Shown one piece after another: positions 6,521-12,912 of a stretch of DNA of 13,774 nucleotides (positions are counted from its first letter, which is position 1; the number at the start of each line of letters is the position of its first letter). The notes beneath the pieces are model-generated. The model saw only the letters and a list, made by a program, of their open reading frames with translations, was not told the origin of the DNA and did not search any database. The stretch is from JAYPLE01 sp047627515 (GTDB lineage Bacteria; Bacteroidota; Bacteroidia; Cytophagales; Cyclobacteriaceae). The DNA is taken from NCBI GenBank assembly GCA_047627515.1, contig JBLHTU010000093.1, positions 1 to 13,774 on the forward strand. Reading direction: 5' to 3'. A program made the position numbers and the translations under genes.

Positions 6521-8881
6521 ATGAAAAGAACAATAAAAAAGGCAGCTGTACTAGGATCGGGGATCATGGGATCCAGAATAGCTTGCCACTTTGCCAACAT
6601 AGGTATAGAAGTCCTTTTATTAGATATCGTGCCCAAAGAACCCGAAGCACATAGAAATAAAATTGTGAATGATGCCTTGACCACGGCGATCAAATCCAAA
6701 CCTTCCCCGTTATACGACCAATCCAAAGCGTCATTGATCAAGACAGGTAATTTTGAAGATAATTTAAAAGATATAGCTTCTTGTGACTGGGTGATCGAAG
6801 CTATTGTGGAGAACCTAGCCATTAAGCAAAGTCTCTTCGAAAAAGTGGAACAACATCGAAAACCAGGGACTCTTATTACAAGTAATACGTCTGGGATTCC
6901 TATTCATTTGATGATTGATGGTAGATCAGAAGATTTTCAGCAACATTTCTGTGGCACGCATTTTTTCAACCCTCCGAGATACTTAAGGTTACTAGAAATT
7001 ATTCCAACCGCCAAGACATTGCCTGACGTGGTAGATTTCTTTATGGAGTATGGAAACCTGTACTTGGGTAAAGAGACGGTTCTTTGCAAAGACACGCCAG
7101 CATTTATTGCAAATAGAATTGGTGTATACTCGATGATGTCGGGAATGCATGCGATTTCTGAAACAGATTTTAGTGTCGGAGAGGTCGACAAGTTGACTGG
7201 ACCTGTAATCGGAAGAGCAAAGTCTGCCACTTTCCGGACATCAGACCTCGTCGGACTTGATACAACAGTCAATGTCGCCAATAATCTATCGGTCGCGCTA
7301 ACGAAAGACGAATCTAAAGACAAATTTCAATTACCAGCCATTGTAAAAGAACTTCATGAACGCAAATGGTTGGGAGATAAAACGAAGCAAGGGTTTTATA
7401 AAAAAACGGTCGTTGAGGGTAAAAAGGAGATCCTTGAACTGAACTTAAAGTCGTACGAATACGAAACCAAGAAAAAATCAAAACTTGATATTCTTGAAAA
7501 AACGAAGAGTATTGAAGATGTAAAAGAGCGAGTCAAAATTGCCATCGAAATGTCAGGTGATGAGGGCGATTTTTATCGCAAAACATTCTTCGACCTATTC
7601 ACTTACTGTACCCATAGAATTCCGGAGATTGCAGATGAGCTATTCAGAATTGACCAGGCCGTTTCAGCAGGTTTCGCCTGGGAGTTAGGACCATTTGAAA
7701 CTTGGGACGCAATGGGAACCAAGGCAATCCTCGACGCGATGACAGCAGCAGGCTTCAAGCCAGCGCCCTGGGTGGAGGAAATGATTGCTGCAGGCAATGA
7801 ATCATTCTATATGTTCAAGGCGGGTAAGCGATACTATTATGATATTCCTAGCGCTGCATACAAAGTGATCCCTGGAACAGACGCATTTATCTTACTGGAT
7901 GGTTTCAAGGAAAGTAATGTTGTCTGGAACAATGACGGTGCTACCGTCTATGATTTGGGTGATGGGATACTGAACCTTGAGTTTCACACAAAAATGAATT
8001 CGATTGGGGCTGAAGTAATCGAAGGTATTAATACCGCGATTACTATGGCAGAAAAAGATTACCGAGGTCTTGTGATTGCAAATGAGGGACAAAACTTTTC
8101 AGCAGGCGCCAATTTGGCGATGTTGTTCATGTATGCCGTTGACCAGGAGTTCGATGAAATCGATATGATAATTCGCACTTTCCAAAATACAATGACCAGA
8201 GCAAGATTTTCGAGCATTCCGGTCGTTGCTGCACCAGCAGGTATGGCCTTGGGTGGAGGATGCGAGCTATCGTTACATTGTGACGCCATCCAAGCGCACG
8301 CCGAAACATATATTGGTTTAGTTGAAGTAGGCGTAGGGCTGATACCTGGTGGGGGTGGTACTAAGGAGTTTGCCCTGAGGGCGTCCGATGAGTACCAGTC
8401 GGGAGATCCGGAACTAAATATTCTGCAGAAGTATTTTATGAATATTGCGACGGCCAGAGTAGCGACCTCTGCAGAGGAGGCAAGAGCGATGAATATCCTT
8501 CGCCCTTCCGACAGGATAACCCTGAATCGAAATAGACTGATCGCGGATGCAAAAGCAAGGGCGATTCAAATATCAGAAGCGGGATATACACAAGTAACAG
8601 AACGTAAAAACATCAAGGTGCAAGGTCAGTCAGGCTTAGCCATGTTTGGAGCGGGAGTCGAAGGGATGCGACGCGGGCATTACGCTTCAGATCACGACGC
8701 TAAAATTGCTCATAAAATAGCCTGGGTAATGAATGGTGGAGATCTTTCCACACCCACAGAAGTGTCGGAGCAATATTTATTGGATTTGGAGCGCGAGGCC
8801 TTTTTGAGTCTTTGCGGAGAGCCCAAGACACTGGAAAGAATTCAGAGTATCCTTTTCCAAGGAAAACCTTTAAGAAATTAA
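6521..8881 (+). CDS. fadN: FadN-type bifunctional 3-hydroxyacyl-CoA dehydrogenase / enoyl-CoA hydratase
   Basis: A 786-aa fusion enzyme that hydrates 2-enoyl-CoA and oxidises the resulting 3-hydroxyacyl-CoA with NAD in fatty-acid beta-oxidation. The order is dehydrogenase first and hydratase last, the reverse of E. coli FadB/FadJ and as in Bacillus FadN (about 790 aa). The NAD-binding loop is GSGIMG at residues 12-17. The dehydrogenase catalytic pair is His147 ('THFFNPPRY') and Glu159 ('LLEII'), and 'KDTPAFIANRIG' (190-201) opens the HCDH C-terminal domain. The crotonase part starts near 470, with an oxyanion-hole segment NFSAGAN (525-531). Both catalytic glutamates are present: Glu582 in ALGGGCEL and Glu602 in VEVGVGLIPGGGG. 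All key residues are therefore intact. It lies 25 bp after marR and 23 bp before fadA, in one operon. Confidence 0.95.
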   Translation: MKRTIKKAAVLGSGIMGSRIACHFANIGIEVLLLDIVPKEPEAHRNKIVNDALTTAIKSKPSPLYDQSKASLIKTGNFEDNLKDIASCDWVIEAIVENLAIKQSLFEKVEQHRKPGTLITSNTSGIPIHLMIDGRSEDFQQHFCGTHFFNPPRYLRLLEIIPTAKTLPDVVDFFMEYGNLYLGKETVLCKDTPAFIANRIGVYSMMSGMHAISETDFSVGEVDKLTGPVIGRAKSATFRTSDLVGLDTTVNVANNLSVALTKDESKDKFQLPAIVKELHERKWLGDKTKQGFYKKTVVEGKKEILELNLKSYEYETKKKSKLDILEKTKSIEDVKERVKIAIEMSGDEGDFYRKTFFDLFTYCTHRIPEIADELFRIDQAVSAGFAWELGPFETWDAMGTKAILDAMTAAGFKPAPWVEEMIAAGNESFYMFKAGKRYYYDIPSAAYKVIPGTDAFILLDGFKESNVVWNNDGATVYDLGDGILNLEFHTKMNSIGAEVIEGINTAITMAEKDYRGLVIANEGQNFSAGANLAMLFMYAVDQEFDEIDMIIRTFQNTMTRARFSSIPVVAAPAGMALGGGCELSLHCDAIQAHAETYIGLVEVGVGLIPGGGGTKEFALRASDEYQSGDPELNILQKYFMNIATARVATSAEEARAMNILRPSDRITLNRNRLIADAKARAIQISEAGYTQVTERKNIKVQGQSGLAMFGAGVEGMRRGHYASDHDAKIAHKIAWVMNGGDLSTPTEVSEQYLLDLEREAFLSLCGEPKTLERIQSILFQGKPLRN

Positions 8882-8904
8882 GTCGAATAAGAAACAACAA
8901 AATT

Positions 8905-10077
8905 ATGAATGCATATATAGTTGCCGGATATCGATCAGCAGTTGGTAAGGCCAAAAAGGGCGGGTTTAGATTCTATAGACCAGATGACCTAGCCGCTGAT
9001 GTGATCAAACACCTAGTCAGTAAAGTAGAAGGGTTTGATGCTACAGAAGTAGATGACTTAATTGTAGGGAATGCTATACCAGAAGCTGAGCAAGGTATGC
9101 AGATGGGTCGAATGATTTCTTTACTGTCTTTGCCTATCCAAGTACCGGGTATGATCGTCAATAGATATTGTGGTTCAGGCTTAGAAGCAATTAGCTTGGC
9201 ATGTGCAAGAGTTCACGCGGGTACGGCTGAGTGTATTATAGCAGGAGGTACAGAATCTATGTCGCTAGTCCCAATGCTTGGTTACAAAACTGCGCTGAAT
9301 TGGAAAATTGCTCGTGATACACCTGAGTACTATCTCGGAATGGGCCTTACGGCAGAAGAGGTAGCTAATGACTTCAACATTTCAAAAGAAGATGCGGATA
9401 ATTTTGCAGTTGCATCTCACCAAAAAGCAGCCAAAGCTATTGCGGACGGAAAGTTTAAGGATGAGATCGTTCCAGTAGAAGTAGAAGAGGTTTATCTAGA
9501 AGGCGATACAAAGAAGACAAGGAAATTTACGGTTGACACTGATGAATGTGTAAGAGCAGATACAACTGCGGAAGGTCTTGGCAAACTTCGTCCTGCCTTC
9601 AAGCAGGGAGGTCAAGTGACAGCAGGTAATTCTTCGCCGACATCTGACGGAGCGGCATTTGTGATGGTGATGTCCGAAGCAATGGTCAAAAGATATAATC
9701 TCAAGCCGATTGCAAGAATGGTCAGTTACGCAGCAGCAGGAGTCAATCCACGAATAATGGGAATAGGTCCTGTCGACGCGGTACCTAAAGCCCTTAAGCA
9801 GGCGGGTCTCAAACAGTCAGATATTGACTTGATAGAATTGAATGAGGCGTTTGCTGCACAGTCCTTAGCAGTTATTAGGGAATTAGACTTTGATCCAAGC
9901 CGTCTGAATGTGAATGGTGGGGCCATTGCGCTTGGTCATCCGCTTGGTTGCACAGGCGCTAAATTATCAATTTCGCTATTCAACGAAATGAGAAGAAGAG
10001 AAAGTAAGTACGGAATGGTGACGGCTTGTGTAGGAGGAGGACAAGGGGTTGCTGGTATTTATGAGTTTTTAAACTAG
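8905..10077 (+). CDS. fadA: Acetyl-CoA C-acyltransferase (3-ketoacyl-CoA thiolase, FadA type)
   Basis: A 390-aa thiolase that cleaves 3-ketoacyl-CoA with CoA to give acetyl-CoA and a shortened acyl-CoA, the last step of beta-oxidation. The nucleophilic Cys89 is in NRYCGSGLEA. 'NEAFAAQ' (bases ~9841-9861), the catalytic His in 'GGAIALGHPLGCTGAK' and the second catalytic Cys in 'CVGGGQGVAG' near the C-terminus are all present. The length is normal for the family. The start is the ATG at 8905, giving MNAYIVAGYRSAVGK, which is where thiolases begin; the open frame further upstream overlaps fadN and lacks family similarity. It completes the set with FadN. An acyl-CoA dehydrogenase (FadE), which follows in Bacillus, is absent: a terminator comes next. 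Confidence 0.95.
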   Translation: MNAYIVAGYRSAVGKAKKGGFRFYRPDDLAADVIKHLVSKVEGFDATEVDDLIVGNAIPEAEQGMQMGRMISLLSLPIQVPGMIVNRYCGSGLEAISLACARVHAGTAECIIAGGTESMSLVPMLGYKTALNWKIARDTPEYYLGMGLTAEEVANDFNISKEDADNFAVASHQKAAKAIADGKFKDEIVPVEVEEVYLEGDTKKTRKFTVDTDECVRADTTAEGLGKLRPAFKQGGQVTAGNSSPTSDGAAFVMVMSEAMVKRYNLKPIARMVSYAAAGVNPRIMGIGPVDAVPKALKQAGLKQSDIDLIELNEAFAAQSLAVIRELDFDPSRLNVNGGAIALGHPLGCTGAKLSISLFNEMRRRESKYGMVTACVGGGQGVAGIYEFLN

Positions 10078-10124
10078 AGCAAGTAGCTCAATAGCATAAG
10101 GCGTCAGTGATGTCGTACAAAGAG

Positions 10125-10158
10125 AAAGTCTGTGAACACTAATTCACAGGCTTTTTTT
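10125..10158 (+). terminator. Intrinsic terminator of the marR-fadN-fadA operon
   Basis: GTCTGTGAA (10128-10136) pairs with TTCACAGGC (10143-10151) with one G-U pair. The stem extends by three A-T pairs, has a 6-base loop, and is followed by seven T (10152-10158). It lies 48 bp after the thiolase stop, between convergent genes. On the minus strand the T-tract is poorer (CTTTCTCTTT), so bidirectional use is possible but weaker. Confidence 0.88.
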
Positions 10159-10184
10159 AATTATGCATCAACTTAACTTTCCTT

Positions 10185-10535
10185 TTAACCAGCGGTTTTC
10201 ACGGAGTGGGGAACATCAGAGTATATTTCCATCAAGACACGCAAGTCGTAACCCAGCTGCGCCGTTATCTTTTGGCAAAACGTAACTTCTTGGTCGAGCA
10301 CTTTACCATCGACTTTCATCAGAGGCACCATATTATAGAGGACATCAAACCGTTTATCTTCATCAAGTTCAGAAATACTGTTTGATCTTTCAGCGCCAAA
10401 GATGAGCTCCTCAACTTCGCTAGTCTCCATACCTCCATCCAGTGCGATCGTCGCAATGAGTTTCTTTTCAGAGGGATCGAAATTACCATCTGAGTGCGCA
10501 AGTTGCACCAACACTTCTACTTGATCTTTTAACAT
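10185..10535 (-). CDS. TerB-like (tellurite-resistance-type) domain protein
   Basis: A 116-aa all-helical protein resembling the TerB domain, without membrane segments. Two equivalent acidic motifs are visible: D16-G17...E23 in 'HSDGNFDPSEKKLI' and D76-G77...E83 in 'VDGKVLDQEVTFC'. Each has the same 7-residue spacing and they lie exactly 60 residues apart. This fits the known pseudo-symmetric fold with a metal-binding potential. The gene begins 2 bp after the BLUF stop on the minus strand, so it is almost certainly co-transcribed and probably translationally coupled with BLUF. A role in tellurite resistance is not supported by context, since no other ter genes are present. It could be the BLUF output partner. 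Its exact function is unknown. Confidence 0.8.
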   Translation of the reverse strand: MLKDQVEVLVQLAHSDGNFDPSEKKLIATIALDGGMETSEVEELIFGAERSNSISELDEDKRFDVLYNMVPLMKVDGKVLDQEVTFCQKITAQLGYDLRVLMEIYSDVPHSVKTAG

Positions 10536-10537
10536 TG

Positions 10538-10981
10538 TTAAATATGGATTCCTGAAAAGTCACGGTAATTTTTGTCGTAGAAGAGCTTTAAAAAAATTAA
10601 AGCGGGATGACTGTTGTTATTTATGCTATCATCAGAAAAAAAAGTGGAAGGATCAGTGAAGCCACTAAAATCTGTCAACTCGTCATGACTAAGCTGCTTG
10701 AATCCCATACTCCAGTCATTGAATATGCGCTGATCGGAGGATCCTTCAATGAGTATTTGAATGTGATTATGCCTTGGATCATCGCATATTTTTGCGAAAG
10801 TACTTAGGACATCATCTCGGTCACCTTCCAGTAATTGAATAAACTTATCTTGAAGTAAAACCAACATACCTGAAATGCTTCTAGATTTATTGGAAGTCCA
10901 AGATTTATTTAACAAAGTCATTAGCTCTTGCGATGACCAAGTTATTAGGGAATGACTCGAGTAGACTAGGTAATGCTGCAA
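10538..10981 (-). CDS. Short BLUF-domain blue-light sensor (FAD)
   Basis: A 147-aa photoreceptor-type protein that binds FAD and changes hydrogen bonding on blue light. The BLUF signature residues fall at the spacing of AppA (Y21, N45, Q63, W104, M106): Tyr7 in 'YLVYSS', Asn31, Gln49 in 'KFIQLLEGD', Trp90 and Met92 in 'DWSMGF'. The ~50 residues after the core form the C-terminal helices typical of short BLUF proteins. No enzymatic effector domain is fused, so the output must be a partner. The start is a TTG at 10981. No ATG in this frame precedes it before a stop six codons upstream, and the first internal Met (residue 21) would delete the flavin Tyr. The TerB-like gene follows after 2 bp; the cryptochrome gene lies 71 bp upstream on the same strand. 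Confidence 0.93.
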   Translation of the reverse strand: MQHYLVYSSHSLITWSSQELMTLLNKSWTSNKSRSISGMLVLLQDKFIQLLEGDRDDVLSTFAKICDDPRHNHIQILIEGSSDQRIFNDWSMGFKQLSHDELTDFSGFTDPSTFFSDDSINNNSHPALIFLKLFYDKNYRDFSGIHI

Positions 10982-10996
10982 ACCTGGGGGGATGGG

Positions 10997-11020
10997 TTAA
11001 TGTAGATTAAATCTAATTAA
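10997..11020. promoter_or_regulatory. Long inverted repeat upstream of BLUF
   Basis: TTAAT (10997-11001) pairs with ATTAA (11016-11020), and TAGATT (11003-11008) pairs with AATCTA (11010-11015), with one unpaired G at 11002 and a one-base centre. It starts 16 bp upstream of the BLUF start, inside the 71-bp cry-BLUF gap. The near absence of a loop suggests an operator rather than a terminator. A minus-strand TAGATTTA within it is one base from the TAnnTTTG -7 consensus, so a promoter for BLUF-TerB may overlap. Confidence 0.55.
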
Positions 11021-11052
11021 ACCATTTCACACATCTATACTGAGACAAGAGA

Positions 11053-12453
11053 TTAAAGCCAGGTTTGAGGGTCGACTAATGGTTCTAAATAGAGTTCTGT
11101 TAAGGCATTAGTATCAAGTTCGTAAAGAGAGGGACTATGAATTTGAGAGGAGGGTATTTCTTTCAGCTCCGAAACCCAACGCCTAACGAAGTCACCTTTA
11201 GGATCATATCGTTTGGCCTGATTTAAGATATTGAAATATCGATGTTCCCTAGGGTCATTTCCAACACCAGCCACGTACATCCAGTTTCCCCAATTAGAAC
11301 AGACGTCATAATCTATCAATTGACATTCAAACCATCTTGCACCCCAGCGCCAATCAATTTCAAGGTCGTTGACCAAATAGCTAGCTACATTCTGTCTTCC
11401 TCGGTTTGACATATAACCTGTTGATAGAAGCTCTCTCATATTCGCGTCTATAAAAGGCATTCCTGTCTGCCCAACTCGCCACTTTTCGAAAATGCTAATA
11501 TTGTGAGCCCCTACTTTATTTTCTTCCTTGATTCCGTTGAGACGAAAAATTCTCTTCCCATATTTTTTTGCCACAAACCGAAAATAATCGCGCCACATTA
11601 GTTCAAAAATTAACCAGTAGGTCGACTCATTTTTCTTCACCGTTTGCTCAAACCTCTTCACCTCATGATAAATTGATCTTGCTGTAATACACCCGTGCGC
11701 TAGCCAAAGCGAAAACTTGCTTGAAAAATCAGTACCAAGAAGGTGATTGCGGGTTTTTTTGTAGTCTTCCAGTAGTGCAGTATCCCAAATGTAGTGGAAT
11801 AGCCTATTCCAGGCGTATTCTTCTCCGCCATGAAAGAGGCTAGATTTATTGTCGCTAGCCAAAGCGTCTGCTCTCTCAAAGAACAAAGATGTTTCAGTCC
11901 AGTTTATATCTCCTGGAACAACGAATATTATCGGGCCATTTAGCGGAAGTCGGACAGCTGTAAATTTCTCATGCGCTTTTCGAAATTCCGTAAATATGTC
12001 AGAAAGGTGTGACAACGGCATCTGTAAGTCTTCCTGATGATACATTGTGGATTGCCAAACAAGGGTTAGCTTGATTTGATCTCGGTGCAAAGAAAGTTCT
12101 AAGGACTGCTCTTCTCTCTTTTCTTCATCCGTGACTTCTTCAGTGGCATATACATTTCGCACTCCGTACTGCTTGCAAAGCTTTGGGATAAGGGTTTGAG
12201 GTTCCCCCTCCAAAATAAGAAGGTCGCCGCTCAAAGATCGGATGTCTTTTTGCAAAGATTTGAGGCATTCTATTAGAAAACCGTGACGAATGGGGCCCAT
12301 CCGGTCAAAACCAAGGTTGCCTTTTTTTTGCAGTGCAGGGTTGAAAATAAAGAGAGGGATGATCTCATCCTCATTATTTATGGCTTGTTGAAGTGTCTCA
12401 TTGTCTTTTAGGCGTAAGTCATTTCTGAACCAAACAATTCCTCTATTTCTCAT
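11053..12453 (-). CDS. cry: Cryptochrome DASH / photolyase-family flavoprotein
   Basis: A 466-aa FAD-binding protein of the photolyase/cryptochrome superfamily, most like the DASH class, whose members repair cyclobutane pyrimidine dimers mainly in single-stranded DNA and may signal. The N-terminal antenna domain begins 'GIVWFRNDLRLKDNETL' (5-21). The FAD domain shows 'FSSKFSLWLAHGCITARS' (243-260), 'FELMWRDYFRF' (283-293), 'TGMPFIDANMREL' (330-342), 'GYMSNRGRQNVAS' (346-358) and 'SNWGNWMYVAGVGNDPRE' (386-403). The end 'ILNQAKRYDPKGDFVRRWV' is characteristic of DASH proteins. All expected blocks are present and the length is normal. It lies 36 bp after yjbQ and 71 bp before BLUF on the minus strand. 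Confidence 0.95.
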   Translation of the reverse strand: MRNRGIVWFRNDLRLKDNETLQQAINNEDEIIPLFIFNPALQKKGNLGFDRMGPIRHGFLIECLKSLQKDIRSLSGDLLILEGEPQTLIPKLCKQYGVRNVYATEEVTDEEKREEQSLELSLHRDQIKLTLVWQSTMYHQEDLQMPLSHLSDIFTEFRKAHEKFTAVRLPLNGPIIFVVPGDINWTETSLFFERADALASDNKSSLFHGGEEYAWNRLFHYIWDTALLEDYKKTRNHLLGTDFSSKFSLWLAHGCITARSIYHEVKRFEQTVKKNESTYWLIFELMWRDYFRFVAKKYGKRIFRLNGIKEENKVGAHNISIFEKWRVGQTGMPFIDANMRELLSTGYMSNRGRQNVASYLVNDLEIDWRWGARWFECQLIDYDVCSNWGNWMYVAGVGNDPREHRYFNILNQAKRYDPKGDFVRRWVSELKEIPSSQIHSPSLYELDTNALTELYLEPLVDPQTWL

Positions 12454-12489
12454 GCTTTAGTAACAGACAGAGCAGAGTAAGGGTTGAAA

Positions 12490-12909
12490 CTATTCCCCAA
12501 TCACCGAAATAAATATTTGTCTAGCCCCTCCGTTGTCCCGGTGTTCTCCAAAGTAGATGCCTTGCCATGTGCCCAGAACTAATTTTCTGTTTTGAATAGG
12601 TATTGTTATGTTGTTTCCCAGAAGGGACGACTTTATATGTGCAGGCATGTCGTCTGACCCCTCATAGGTATGAAGAAAACGCGTATAGTTTTCAGGAACC
12701 ATTTCTGATAAGAAAGTTTCAAAATCTATCCGAACAGTAGGGTCAGCATTTTCATTGATCGTTAGAGATGCTGAGGTATGAAGTATGTGAAGGTGTGCCA
12801 TACCATTCTTAACATGCGAATTTTCAAGGGCTTCGCTGACAATATGGGTAATTAAGTGATGCCCCCGGGCTTTTGGTTGAAGTGTGATTTTTTGCTGAAA
12901 AACGCCCAT
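12490..12909 (-). CDS. yjbQ: YjbQ-family protein (UPF0047; secondary thiamine-phosphate synthase type)
   Basis: A 139-aa soluble protein of the widespread YjbQ/UPF0047 family; E. coli YjbQ has weak thiamine-phosphate synthase activity, but the main role is unsettled. Family blocks are visible: 'HLHILHTSASLTINENADP' (39-57), followed by T58-V-R-x-D62, and 'VLGTWQGIYFGEHRDNGGAR' (111-130), which holds the UPF0047 signature with conserved His and Glu. The length is the family norm and the ATG is unambiguous. The preceding beta-helix gene ends 3 bp upstream on the same strand, indicating an operon. No functional link to that gene or to the cryptochrome is known. Confidence 0.94.
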   Translation of the reverse strand: MGVFQQKITLQPKARGHHLITHIVSEALENSHVKNGMAHLHILHTSASLTINENADPTVRIDFETFLSEMVPENYTRFLHTYEGSDDMPAHIKSSLLGNNITIPIQNRKLVLGTWQGIYFGEHRDNGGARQIFISVIGE

Positions 12910-12912
12910 GTC

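Noticed and set aside
6937..7323. 128-codon open frame opposite fadN
   Set aside because: Antisense shadow of a strongly conserved enzyme; Ser/Leu-rich translation without recognisable domains.
8744..8752. CTTTCCACA, DnaA-box-like site in fadN
   Set aside because: Two mismatches, isolated inside a conserved coding region; expected by chance.
8812..8904. Upstream extension of the thiolase
   Set aside because: Overlaps fadN, and thiolases begin at the MNAYIVAGYRSAVG segment encoded from 8905.
10185..10535. Tellurite-resistance function for the TerB-like gene
   Set aside because: No other ter genes nearby. The domain name alone does not imply tellurite resistance, and the context points to BLUF.
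12046..12054. TGTGGATTG, DnaA-box-like site in cry
   Set aside because: Two mismatches and isolated; not part of a cluster.
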